Shown here: positions 33,794 through 42,704 of the stretch, piece by piece
Position numbering within the stretch: position 1 is the first letter of the stretch
Layout of the letters: each line of letters starts with the position of its first letter
Position numbers and translations under genes: made by a program
DNA from: CBDCYH01 sp965224105
Lineage (GTDB): Bacteria; Bacteroidota; Rhodothermia; Rhodothermales; JABDKH01
Assembly: GCA_965224105.1 (NCBI GenBank)
Contig: CBDCYH010000001.1
Coordinates: 372,001 to 436,000, forward strand
DNA: 64,000 nucleotides
Reading direction: 5' to 3'
The notes under the pieces: model-generated
Told to the model about the DNA's origin: nothing
What the model saw: only the letters and a program-made list of their open reading frames with translations
The model's database searches: none

Positions 33794-36652
33794 ATGCTAC
33801 GACGCTTCGCCATTCAATGCCCAATCACGTGGGGCTTCCTTTTTCTCACCGCTCTTGCGTGCAGTCCGCTTTCCGCTCAACCCACCACCTACGGTGTTAC
33901 CTATAAACCTCGACTAGGAAAACGAGTTGTTCTTAAAACGCCGCACTTCGACATAATTCACGCAGAGAAGGATGTTATGCAGGCGCGGCTGTTGGCTCGT
34001 TCTCTTGAGCAGGCGTATGCTCCAACACTCCGTCGAATAGGCGTTGAAAGGACCTTCCGATTGCCAGTTGTTCTCAACAGCGCAAACGACGCTTCCAACG
34101 CTTTTATATCGACGCTAAATTTTCGAAGCGAGATCAACGTCCAACCGCTTCGTGGTTTCGGATTTCCGCTCAAACAGAACTCGTGGTACGATATTGTCGG
34201 GGCGCACGAATTGTCTCATGCCGTTCATGCGCAGTTCGGATCGGGCGTGGGTTTTGTCGGGCTCCTCCGTTTATTCTCGCCGGACCTCGCGCGTACCACG
34301 AATTTCCTGGTTCCCTCTGGTATCTCCGAGGGAATCGCCGTCCACGCTGAGTCGCCGCGTTCTGCCGGTGGAGGCAGACTCGATGATCCGTTGTTTAACG
34401 GTCGCTTCCGGTCCGCCATGGACTCGGCGCGTCCGTGGGGAATGATGAAGGCACTCACAGCCTCGCGAACGTATCGACCATTCGGGCAGCGTTCGTATTT
34501 GGGTGGTTCACATTTCCTTCAGTACGCAGCGAGCGAGATTCATCCGCGCTATTTTCAGCGGACTGCGAAGGGGCACTACATCTTTCCTTTCGCTGGTTAT
34601 CCGCTGATGAGCTGGATCGCGACAGGCGAATCCCCGTGGAATCAGTCGCGAGGTTTCAAAAGATACATCAGACAAAAAAACGATAGTCTCGCAACCCGCT
34701 TGGGAAGTTTAACGGTAGTCAAACCACTGGCATCAAGACGTGGCACTAATCACGCATTTCCTCGCTGGCTAGATAGTCAAACGCTCGTTGTTTACAAAAG
34801 GGGATATAACACAAGACCTGGATTCTTTAAACTAAGCGTTGATGGCGAACACATATCTCGCATCGGAACTGTTAGGCCATCCGATGAGCTTCGCTTCACC
34901 GTTGTTAGCGACCGCGGAGTTATTCAGTACACGCGGTTCCTACAGAGTATGCTGACCTCCGGGCGGGTGACGGCGGATGTGTTCGAAATGGATATGCGAA
35001 CAGGACGACAGACGCGCGTAACCAACGCCGCCCACATAACGGCCGTGTTTGACGGACCAGCTGATCAATTGTGGGGACATCAACTCAAAGGTAACTACTC
35101 CATCCTGGTAAACGTCGGCGAGAGCGGTTCTGTGCGCAAGATCGCCGAGTACCCAGAACTGCTGATTCGGTATGCCGCAGCGGGGCCAGACGATGTCATT
35201 TTTCTTTTAGCCAACTGGAGAGGGGAGCAGGGTGTCTATACGATCGACGAAGGGGGTCAGCTAAATCCGCTGCTGGTGCCGGCCGAAGGTTCTGTCCATG
35301 ACTTTGATTGGACCGCAGACGGGAGTCGAATGGTTTTTTCGGCCGACATCGACGGGATTCTGAACCTGTACGAATACGATGCCGCATCAGGAACTGTGGT
35401 GAAGCTTACAAATGTGTTGTATGGCTTACACCAGGCGACCGTTTCTCCTGACGGCAAGAGTATAGCTGCAATTGCCATCAGGCACGATCGGGATGATGTT
35501 GTCGTGTTCGACCTGGATTCACTCCGCACCAGTGCCCAGTCTGTCGATCTGCGCAGTCGGTTTCGGTTTGGTACACCTCTTCTTCCGGGCGAAGCAGTTC
35601 CATCTGAGAAAAACCTCTACCGGGATGTGCGATCCACCCCCTACCGTCCGATTCATTATCTCCGTCCGCGAGCATGGCGGCCGGTGTTTGTAATTGATGA
35701 CACGGAAAGTTTACGACCTATCGATCTTGATCAGGGCGTGGGTTGGGGATTGAATATTTCTGGGGCCGATCCGCTCCAACAATTCGGATTCGAAGTGGAG
35801 GGCTATCGTAGAACAGATAGATTCTGGGGGACAGCGACGATACAATCTGGTCGCATTCCGTTGCGTCCGTACCTCAGCGTCTACAGAGCTCCGGGCACGC
35901 GAATTGTGAGCAGGGATACGCTGGGCACGCGAAGGGTCGGTCTGGATGAAAAGGGTCTCACTGCTGGAATCGTTCTGCCCGTGTTATTCTCCAGCAACGT
36001 TTACTCGAGCAACGCGGTTTTGAATATCGAGGCATCGAATTACAGCCAGCGCCTTTTTGATTCCGGAGGCTATTTCACGGACTATGTTACGCGCGCCGTA
36101 TCCGAATCGGACATCTACGCAGATCTCCTCGTCTCCCAGAATACGCGCGACCTACTTCCCAATACGGGATTACGACTGCACACCACATTCCTGCAAGACA
36201 TCTCTGTGGAATCGACCGCGGAACGACGGACCGGAATTAGATCGAGATTGGGAATCCACATTCCCGTTTTGCAACGCTTCAATGGTAATTTCACCGTTGG
36301 GCTGCGTCATATTTACCAAAACCGACCAGCCATTTTCGATTTTTCGAATGATGTCCCTCGGGGTTCCGAGCCCGTCTTTGCTGAATCTGGATCCAGTTTT
36401 GGGGCTAGTGCAACAGCCATTTTGCCACTAATCTTTGTTGACAATGGCCCGCTTATTCTTCCGGTGTTTATTGACACGATATATCTGTATGGTTTTTCGG
36501 ATTGGTTTCGATTTAGCGGGAGCGTTGATCGATGGACATCTGGCGGTGGACTCGGTACCCGATTGAGACTCTTCGAAAATCTCAGCCTGGATTTGCGAAT
36601 CGGGGCCGCATATGATGCAGATCGCAAACAATGGGAAGTCGTTTTTCGTTAA
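33794..36652 (+). CDS. surface protein: metalloprotease-like (HELSH) + TolB-like propeller + outer-membrane barrel
   Basis: A 952-residue exported protein. Signal peptide about 1-28, then a gluzincin-like region with H138-E-L-S-H142 and a later SEGIAVHAE glutamate. A WD/TolB-type propeller region (about 320-600; VHDFDWTADGSRMVFS and TVSPDGKSIAAIA) is followed by a beta-rich C-terminal third ending in alternating hydrophobic strands and a final Arg, as in outer-membrane barrels. The frame is open from 33689 but runs through tRNA-Ser; the ATG at 33794 gives a proper signal peptide. The catalytic status is uncertain. It could be a cell-surface peptidase or a secretion-linked protein. Confidence 0.85.
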   Translation: MLRRFAIQCPITWGFLFLTALACSPLSAQPTTYGVTYKPRLGKRVVLKTPHFDIIHAEKDVMQARLLARSLEQAYAPTLRRIGVERTFRLPVVLNSANDASNAFISTLNFRSEINVQPLRGFGFPLKQNSWYDIVGAHELSHAVHAQFGSGVGFVGLLRLFSPDLARTTNFLVPSGISEGIAVHAESPRSAGGGRLDDPLFNGRFRSAMDSARPWGMMKALTASRTYRPFGQRSYLGGSHFLQYAASEIHPRYFQRTAKGHYIFPFAGYPLMSWIATGESPWNQSRGFKRYIRQKNDSLATRLGSLTVVKPLASRRGTNHAFPRWLDSQTLVVYKRGYNTRPGFFKLSVDGEHISRIGTVRPSDELRFTVVSDRGVIQYTRFLQSMLTSGRVTADVFEMDMRTGRQTRVTNAAHITAVFDGPADQLWGHQLKGNYSILVNVGESGSVRKIAEYPELLIRYAAAGPDDVIFLLANWRGEQGVYTIDEGGQLNPLLVPAEGSVHDFDWTADGSRMVFSADIDGILNLYEYDAASGTVVKLTNVLYGLHQATVSPDGKSIAAIAIRHDRDDVVVFDLDSLRTSAQSVDLRSRFRFGTPLLPGEAVPSEKNLYRDVRSTPYRPIHYLRPRAWRPVFVIDDTESLRPIDLDQGVGWGLNISGADPLQQFGFEVEGYRRTDRFWGTATIQSGRIPLRPYLSVYRAPGTRIVSRDTLGTRRVGLDEKGLTAGIVLPVLFSSNVYSSNAVLNIEASNYSQRLFDSGGYFTDYVTRAVSESDIYADLLVSQNTRDLLPNTGLRLHTTFLQDISVESTAERRTGIRSRLGIHIPVLQRFNGNFTVGLRHIYQNRPAIFDFSNDVPRGSEPVFAESGSSFGASATAILPLIFVDNGPLILPVFIDTIYLYGFSDWFRFSGSVDRWTSGGGLGTRLRLFENLSLDLRIGAAYDADRKQWEVVFR

Positions 36653-36746
36653 GGGTGGATCCAAAAGTCCGATAAACAGGGCACGTTGCTCGGCACAAAA
36701 ATCCGATTGGAGGCCAGGAACGCTTCACAAAAGGCTGTGCCGGTAC

Positions 36747-37121
36747 ATGGAGAAACTCACATGCAAAGCGTGCGGATCTGCATCTCTCGTTCCGATGGAT
36801 GTGATCGTAACTGACGATGAGATCAAGATCTCAGATGTTCAGCCACATGGCCAGGAGTCGCGATACTTCACATGTCGAGTTTGTGGCGACAACTTTTTGT
36901 CACTCCGGGAAGATTATGACGGTCACACCTCGATCACGTTTATCCATCAGATGGGCCAGGAACCCGAGTTGCGCCGAATTGGACATTTGGAAGATGCCGA
37001 TGAGCTAGAGGGAGCAGTCTTGTGGGAATACTATGTGGGAGAGGAAATGGTGACTGAATCAGAATGGGTGGATGAGCTTAGACAAAGGCGCAGTGTCCTG
37101 CGAAGCGTTTGCACGAACTGA
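36747..37121 (+). CDS. small zinc-ribbon protein, hypothetical
   Basis: A 124-residue cytoplasmic protein. Two CxxC pairs (C6/C9 in CKACG and C43/C46 in CRVCG) build a zinc ribbon in the first 50 residues. The rest is acidic, with a helical C-terminal part (about 85-120). The ATG at 36747 is preferred; the frame is open upstream to 36612, but that part is basic and overlaps the preceding gene. It lies 95 bp after that gene and converges with the barrel gene, with only 2 bp between stops. I do not recognise a characterised family. Confidence 0.75.
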   Translation: MEKLTCKACGSASLVPMDVIVTDDEIKISDVQPHGQESRYFTCRVCGDNFLSLREDYDGHTSITFIHQMGQEPELRRIGHLEDADELEGAVLWEYYVGEEMVTESEWVDELRQRRSVLRSVCTN

Positions 37122-37123
37122 GC

Positions 37124-39022
37124 TCACCACCGGCTCATCACCTGTAGTCTAAATTCTGTTTGACGTCCTCCTGCAACCGTGTCGAGACCGGAACCTAGCT
37201 CATCAACATAGAGGCGCGCCGTGTTCGCAATCTTAAACTGGATGGTAAGACCTCGCCATGGTGTGGCAGTCAACAGTAGATAGGAGCGAAGCCCGCTCCC
37301 TGAAAATGATGGAATGCTGAATGCTTTGGCCACGTCCTTCTCGTAGGCGTAGATTCGGGTATTGTGGTCATCGCTCGAATATATCATCCAGCGAGCGTCG
37401 AGTCGGAACCAGTGTGCAATGACCAAACGGTAGTCTTGAAGCAGCGATGAGCCGCGCGCAACGCCATTTTCATCCTCAAACCTCGTCCAGTCTGCACGCA
37501 GGCGAGTCGTAAATCTTTCACCGAACGCATAGTCCAGTTGGAGTCGACGTTTGGTAAGGTTGACATCCTGCGATGACTTGACAGATCCGAAATATCCGCT
37601 AGGCCTGGTTGCTCCCTTGGATGTTTGCTCAGCTTGGGTACTAGCCAATATGCCAATCCATTCGCGCGGGCGAAAATCGATAGAAGTAGAATATTCGAAA
37701 CCGGAAGATGGTGCACTCAGTGCAAAGCGCGCCCATGGGATCCTGTACACATCACCTTGGGCGAAGATCGTAACTCGGCGCGTAGGAGTATACTTGGCTC
37801 CAATTAGTAACCCTGATTCATTTTGTGGAGCACCACTGCGTTCCCCTACTGCGGATGCGCGGACTGCATGATACCTGACAGGATATTTTCGGTATAGCAT
37901 GGTTGCGCGTAGCGTATTGGAAACGCTGAGTGCAATTGAAGGGTTATACGCAATTCTGCCGTCCAGGTCTTGCGCGACTTCCCCCAACAGTTGGGCTCGG
38001 CCTACGTTGATCCGAAAGAAGACGCTTTGGCCTCCATACCGCCGTCCACTAAAGTTGTGCAGTTGGTAAGTTTGATCTCCACTGACAACGGGAGATGAAA
38101 ACTGTCCGCGCAAACCCACCAGGCCTAACTGAAAATCGTTGAAAGTGAGCTCGATCCTTGTGCTGCGTACGGTTTCTCTGAGTCGGTGACGCTTCGCTTT
38201 CTCGGAAACTGTTCGATGCAAACCTGACCCGAAAACCGATGTGTACAAGTCAATTGGCTTTCCGTCCGCATCGGTTAGACGAGATGCATCTATCCACCTG
38301 TCCGAATAGAACGCTGCAACACGGGTACGCGGAATCAGGTTGAGCTCTAACCCGATCCCAGTGAGGAAACGATTCTCTTCCGTTGACCGGTGAGGCTTGA
38401 TTCCAGATCCAAGTCGAGGTCTGGTACGCGCAACCTGTCCTTTTGGCGCGCGGACCGTCGGACCAAGGACCAAACCAGTACCAAAGCTGGCTGTGTAGTT
38501 ACCCAGAATGAGTTTGTTGATTCTCCACACATCCTCAATTCCCACACTCGTACTTGCAAAGTCGAAACCGAATTTTCCTTCGCCCGGCGACCAGCCAAAA
38601 GACTCACCGGCGTCATTTTCGAGTGTAATATTTAGGTTGAGGTGATCTGTACTCAGTGCTAGCCCATGATAGTGCTTTATCGGACCACCCGAATATGAGG
38701 TTGTGCTATCGCTCTGGTTGTCGAATCCGGAGCCGAGTTTCAGTTTTCTGGAAACCCTGCTGTAGGCCATGCCACGGAGGTCGGAAAAGAGTCCTCGTAG
38801 AAATCCACGAGGCTTAGTGGCAGAAGTGCTTTGTTCACCAACTTCAAATATCTCGCCGTCGAGATCGAATTCATCGTCCAGGCCTCCAGAGCTAGCCAGT
38901 TCTTCCAGGAAGAGATCTCTTTCGAAATCCGTTGCGACCGAGTCGGACCTAGATTGACCCTTAGTAACAACAGGGACTAGCAGAGCGAACAAACAAAGGA
39001 TGACAGAAACTCGCGACATCAT
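37124..39022 (-). CDS. outer-membrane beta-barrel protein, unknown function
   Basis: A 632-residue exported protein. Signal peptide about 1-23, an acidic N-terminal segment (about 30-65), then amphipathic beta strands to the end, finishing in an aromatic residue (SRW). The strand pattern with FYSDRWIDASR-like loops resembles large Bacteroidota barrels often annotated as helix-hairpin-helix-associated outer-membrane proteins, but no HhH motif is visible here. Its start (ATGATG) overlaps the stop of the upstream PorV/PorQ-like gene, so the two are translationally coupled. The porD gene is divergent from this pair. Confidence 0.78.
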   Translation of the reverse strand: MMSRVSVILCLFALLVPVVTKGQSRSDSVATDFERDLFLEELASSGGLDDEFDLDGEIFEVGEQSTSATKPRGFLRGLFSDLRGMAYSRVSRKLKLGSGFDNQSDSTTSYSGGPIKHYHGLALSTDHLNLNITLENDAGESFGWSPGEGKFGFDFASTSVGIEDVWRINKLILGNYTASFGTGLVLGPTVRAPKGQVARTRPRLGSGIKPHRSTEENRFLTGIGLELNLIPRTRVAAFYSDRWIDASRLTDADGKPIDLYTSVFGSGLHRTVSEKAKRHRLRETVRSTRIELTFNDFQLGLVGLRGQFSSPVVSGDQTYQLHNFSGRRYGGQSVFFRINVGRAQLLGEVAQDLDGRIAYNPSIALSVSNTLRATMLYRKYPVRYHAVRASAVGERSGAPQNESGLLIGAKYTPTRRVTIFAQGDVYRIPWARFALSAPSSGFEYSTSIDFRPREWIGILASTQAEQTSKGATRPSGYFGSVKSSQDVNLTKRRLQLDYAFGERFTTRLRADWTRFEDENGVARGSSLLQDYRLVIAHWFRLDARWMIYSSDDHNTRIYAYEKDVAKAFSIPSFSGSGLRSYLLLTATPWRGLTIQFKIANTARLYVDELGSGLDTVAGGRQTEFRLQVMSRW

Positions 39023-39849
39023 CGAATTGTCAAACTCAACCCCTGGGACATTCCAAGTTTGCGGTGCATGTCTACGGCCACATCGGCGGAGATGCGGCCA
39101 ACGGAAATCCCCAGGCCGGCGGTAACTCGACCCGGATTTGTGGCAAAACCGGAACGGATAAACAAGATCTGGACGAGACGAACTTCGATTCCAAAGCGTG
39201 TGGTTGGGGGATGGATGGTCGATTTTTCGTAATCGACGTTTATCTGCGCAGCTGCAGTTTTATGAGACAACCCTGCCGCAAGCGTGGTAGGATCCGACGC
39301 TTCAATTCCTCCCATCTTGAGTAAATTGCGCGCACTGCATCCAAAGACTGTGCCCGGTAATAATTCTGTAAGGAGTCCGCCATCGATTGTGAGCCGCTGC
39401 TTTCCGGGATAGCCTTCGAAGGATTGGGCAGACCTGACCAGGCGGACAGCGAAAAGAATATCTCGGGTGGTGCCGAGTGAGAGAGAGTACGCCAGAGACG
39501 CCGAGTACTTGTTGTCTCGATAAGTTTTGCCACCGAAGGTCTGAGCCAGAACACCTAAGCCGATCTTGCCTTTGCGGTACTTTGCTGCCGAGGAGGCGAA
39601 CCGTAGGTCAGCTAGCCCGAAGGATTGGCTAGCTGAGACTGCGATTGCGAGGCCAGTCTCGGCGCCGACAGCAGCTGGATTTTTGGATCCGGATACGATG
39701 GCGGTCGATCCGACCGAGGCATTGCCCATACCCCCAACGCGCGCATCCGCATTGAGAAACTGGGCCGAGGCCTGGGATTGAGTTGTCAGCAAGACTATTA
39801 GCAACGTTACACAAATGGACGGCACTGGGTGATGCAGTGGAACAAGCAC
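39019..39849 (-). CDS. PorV/PorQ-like outer-membrane protein
   Basis: A 276-residue exported barrel: signal peptide about 1-29 (ending SASAQ), then the hallmark ARVGGMGNASVG and NPAAVG segment near residues 36-60 seen in PorV/PorQ/UPF0164 barrels, followed by repeated strands. It is shorter than classic PorV (about 390) and PorQ (about 340), so the exact subfamily is open. The start is a GTG at 39849. It is coupled to the following 632-residue barrel gene by a 4-bp overlap. PorD, a T9SS-associated protein, is encoded divergently 71 bp away, which supports a T9SS link. Confidence 0.72.
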   Translation of the reverse strand: MLVPLHHPVPSICVTLLIVLLTTQSQASAQFLNADARVGGMGNASVGSTAIVSGSKNPAAVGAETGLAIAVSASQSFGLADLRFASSAAKYRKGKIGLGVLAQTFGGKTYRDNKYSASLAYSLSLGTTRDILFAVRLVRSAQSFEGYPGKQRLTIDGGLLTELLPGTVFGCSARNLLKMGGIEASDPTTLAAGLSHKTAAAQINVDYEKSTIHPPTTRFGIEVRLVQILFIRSGFATNPGRVTAGLGISVGRISADVAVDMHRKLGMSQGLSLTIR

Positions 39850-39920
39850 GAGCGGACGGGGAACTGATGCAGATTATTTCATGTTTGTGCATAAACTCCT
39901 AGTTGCCGATTTCGCAACCT

Positions 39921-40838
39921 ATGGCTAATCCGTCGCGCTTTCCTCTATTTACTAAACTAGCTCTGTGCGGTCTTGCCGTCGCGCTGATGTCGGCCCAGCC
40001 ATCGGCTGGCCAGGAATTCGATTGCTCAGTCGATCTGAACTATGCGGCGCTGAGTGGATCCAACTACAGTTATATCGAGCAGCTCGGACTTGACGTAGAG
40101 GAGTATTTCAACCGTCAGTCGTTCACGACTATCCGCGTACGCGAAGAGGAACGCATCGATTGCGAGATTAGCGTCGTTTTCCAGGAGGCAATAACGTTAA
40201 CACGTTTTAGAGCACAGCTTATCGTGGCTAGTCGCCGGCCGATCTACGGCACCGTGCAGAACACAAAAGTGCTGCAGATTAAGGACGATAGCTGGATCTT
40301 CGACTACACCGAAGGTACTCCCCTCATTTCAAGTCCCGACAGGTTTGACCCCCTGACTACAATACTGGATTACTACGCGTACATCATTCTGGGATTTGAT
40401 GCCGACACCTACGCGGAATTTGGCGGAACGGATCATTTCGAGAAGGCCCGCTACATCGCTGACTATGCGGAGTCAAGTGGCGCTACCGGTTGGAATGCCA
40501 TCGGAGCTGATCGCTCAAGGACAGACATCGTTGACGAGATTCTCGACCCGCAATACAAGCCTTTCCGACAAACGCTTTTTGATTATCACTACCAGGTCCT
40601 CGATCATTTCATCCAGGACTCGCAGGCGGCGCAGGCAAGCGCTCTGGAGGCAATTCGACCGCTGAAGGCCCTGAGCGAATCTGTCGGACGGTCTTACGTT
40701 CTGGATTTATTCTTTAGCGCCAAAGCGCCGGAGCTCGCCAGCGTTTTTCTCGATTCGCGCCAACGCAACGACGCGTTTGAAATTCTGTCGGAGATTGATC
40801 CAGTACACGTGTCGGATTATAACCGCCTTATCCAGTGA
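39921..40838 (+). CDS. porD: type IX secretion system-associated protein PorD (DUF4835)
   Basis: A 305-residue periplasmic protein required for T9SS or gliding in some Bacteroidetes. A signal peptide (about 1-31) is followed by the family start EFDCSVDLNY and the strand-helix pattern typical of DUF4835: VVFQEAITLTRFRAQLIVASRRP and DPLTTILDYYAYIILG. The ATG at 39921 is chosen over a TTG at 39903. It is divergent from the PorV/PorQ-like barrel and upstream of the HAAO gene by 46 bp. Family recognition comes from the overall pattern. Confidence 0.85.
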   Translation: MANPSRFPLFTKLALCGLAVALMSAQPSAGQEFDCSVDLNYAALSGSNYSYIEQLGLDVEEYFNRQSFTTIRVREEERIDCEISVVFQEAITLTRFRAQLIVASRRPIYGTVQNTKVLQIKDDSWIFDYTEGTPLISSPDRFDPLTTILDYYAYIILGFDADTYAEFGGTDHFEKARYIADYAESSGATGWNAIGADRSRTDIVDEILDPQYKPFRQTLFDYHYQVLDHFIQDSQAAQASALEAIRPLKALSESVGRSYVLDLFFSAKAPELASVFLDSRQRNDAFEILSEIDPVHVSDYNRLIQ

Positions 40839-40884
40839 TGAATCAGCCCAAACTATTTAGTCTAACCACCAGCGAGGTGCACCA

Positions 40885-41457
40885 ATGGAACCACTAGCGG
40901 TTTTCAATTTGATGGAGTGGATCGAGGAACACAAGGATCAACTTCGTCCCCCTGTAAGCAACACTACTATCTACAAGGGTAATGATAACTTCATTGTCAT
41001 GATTTCTGGTGGTCCCAACACCAGGAAAGACTTTCATTACAACGAGAGCGAAGAGCTTTTTTACCAGCTTAAAGGAGATATCAAGGTACGGATTGTAACG
41101 GATGAGGGTAAGTTTAAGGATGTGCCTATCCGTGAGGGAGAAATGTTTCTCCTACCACCCAAGATTCCTCATTCACCACAACGCTTTGAGAATACCATTG
41201 GATTGATAATCGAAAAGCATCGAGAGAAAGGTGAACTCGACGGATTCCACTATTACTGCGAAAACTGCGAAAACTTGCTCTACGAGGAATACTTTTTTCT
41301 GGAGGACATCGTCGAACAGTTTCCCATTGTAATGAACAATTTCTACTCATCGGAAGAGCGACGTACCTGCGACAAGTGCGGCACCGTGATGGAACTCCCG
41401 GAAAATTGGGACACCAATCTCAAGAAAATGAGTGTTGGCAACAAGTATGCTAACTAG
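40885..41457 (+). CDS. 3-hydroxyanthranilate 3,4-dioxygenase
   Basis: Cupin dioxygenase opening 3-hydroxyanthranilate to 2-amino-3-carboxymuconate semialdehyde. It is 190 residues. Iron ligands H51, E57 and H96 fall at the positions known for the bacterial enzyme. The C-terminal rubredoxin-like metal site has C125/C128 and C162/C165. It is 20 bp upstream of the decarboxylase gene that uses its product. The pair is the ring-opening core of kynurenine or 2-nitrobenzoate degradation. Confidence 0.96.
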   Translation: MEPLAVFNLMEWIEEHKDQLRPPVSNTTIYKGNDNFIVMISGGPNTRKDFHYNESEELFYQLKGDIKVRIVTDEGKFKDVPIREGEMFLLPPKIPHSPQRFENTIGLIIEKHREKGELDGFHYYCENCENLLYEEYFFLEDIVEQFPIVMNNFYSSEERRTCDKCGTVMELPENWDTNLKKMSVGNKYAN

Positions 41458-41477
41458 CCAACTTCCTGGTCCGGGCA

Positions 41478-42476
41478 ATGGAGAGAATTGACATCCACAC
41501 CCATATTCTCCCATCCAAATGGCCGGATTGGTCGAAGAAGTTTGGTTATGGCGGATTCATCCACCTGGAGCATCATGGCCCGGGATGCGCGCGGATGATG
41601 CGAGACTCCGAATTCTTTAGAGAGGTAGACGCAAACCTCTGGGATCCCGGAATCAGAATGAACGAAATGGATCGATCGGGTGTCACGGCCCAGGTCCTGT
41701 CGACAGTTCCAGTAATGTTTAACTACTGGGCTAAACCCGATGACAATCATGATGTTAGCAGATTTTTAAATGATCACATTGCTAGCGTTGTTCAAGCTGC
41801 TCCTGATAGATTTTTTGGCCTGGGCACACTTCCCATGCAGGACCCGGGGTTGGCGATAGAGGAGCTGGGGCGATGTGTAGGCACCCTGGGGCTCAGCGGT
41901 ATTGAGATCGGGTCACACGTTGGGGAGTGGAATTTGTCGGCCCATGAACTCTACCCCGTCTTCGAGGCTGCATCAGAGTTGGGCGCGGCAATCTTTATTC
42001 ATCCCTGGGACATGATGGGAATGGACAGGATGCCGGAGTATTGGTTACCCTGGCTGGTTGGCATGCCCGCAGAAACATCGCAGGCAATCTGTTCGGTTAT
42101 TTTCTCCGGACTTCTCGACAAGCTGCCGAACCTGCGGATCGCTTTCGCGCACGGGGGCGGCTCGTTTCCGGGTACGCTTGGACGGATTGATCATGGATAC
42201 GCTGTCCGGCCAGACCTATGCGCTCAGGATTGTGCTCATGCTCCCTCTTCCTACACCAGCAAAATCTACGTCGATTCTCTCGTCCACGACGCGTACGCAC
42301 TCAGACAGTTGATTCGGATTTTCGGGTCGAGCAATATTGCATTGGGATCTGATTATCCTTTCCCATTGGGAGAAGCACTTCCGGGAGCGTTGATCGAGTC
42401 GATGCGGGATCTGTCGTCTGAAGTAAGAGACGACCTCCTGTTCCGATCCGCAAAACGATGGCTGGGAGTTTCCTAA
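41478..42476 (+). CDS. 2-amino-3-carboxymuconate-6-semialdehyde decarboxylase (ACMSD)
   Basis: Amidohydrolase-fold zinc decarboxylase, 332 residues. Metal ligands H7 and H9 (IDIHTHILP), H175 (FIHPWD) and D292 (LGSDYPFPLG), plus H225 (AFAHGGG), match the characterised bacterial ACMSD with an offset of two. It removes the carboxyl of the HAAO product and so diverts it from quinolinate and NAD toward degradation. It is co-directional with and 20 bp from HAAO. Later steps (aminomuconate semialdehyde dehydrogenase and deaminase) are not adjacent. Confidence 0.95.
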   Translation: MERIDIHTHILPSKWPDWSKKFGYGGFIHLEHHGPGCARMMRDSEFFREVDANLWDPGIRMNEMDRSGVTAQVLSTVPVMFNYWAKPDDNHDVSRFLNDHIASVVQAAPDRFFGLGTLPMQDPGLAIEELGRCVGTLGLSGIEIGSHVGEWNLSAHELYPVFEAASELGAAIFIHPWDMMGMDRMPEYWLPWLVGMPAETSQAICSVIFSGLLDKLPNLRIAFAHGGGSFPGTLGRIDHGYAVRPDLCAQDCAHAPSSYTSKIYVDSLVHDAYALRQLIRIFGSSNIALGSDYPFPLGEALPGALIESMRDLSSEVRDDLLFRSAKRWLGVS

Positions 42477-42497
42477 CCGAGAATCAGAAAACAATAA

Positions 42498-42518
42498 AAG
42501 GCCCCGCGGAGGAGCCTT
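42498..42518 (-). terminator. intrinsic terminator of tRNA-Leu(UAG)
   Basis: Arms AAGGCCCC (42498-42505) and GGAGCCTT (42511-42518) pair with one mismatch around a 5-nt loop. On the minus strand a short T-run follows, two bases after the tRNA end. Confidence 0.6.
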
Positions 42519-42519
42519 G

Positions 42520-42603
42520 TACGAGAGGAGGGAATCGAACCCCCACGGGTGTTACCCCACTAGATCCTAAGTCTAGCGCGTCTACCAGTTCCGCCACTCT
42601 CGC
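42520..42603 (-). tRNA. tRNA-Leu (anticodon UAG)
   Basis: An 84-nt class II tRNA on the minus strand. Acceptor GCGAGAG pairs with CTCTCGT (first pair G-U). The anticodon stem CTAGA/TCTAG encloses loop CTTAGGA (anticodon TAG), then a long variable arm and T loop TTCGATT. Discriminator A; CCA not encoded. A hairpin with T-run follows directly. Confidence 0.95.
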
Positions 42604-42704
42604 TTGAATCGCCGGTTGAATGCTGCCTCACTCCCCGTGTTCCACGAATTAGAACTGGACCACGATCACTAAGTATATTTCAAAAACTAATCTCGAGACC
42701 AAGG

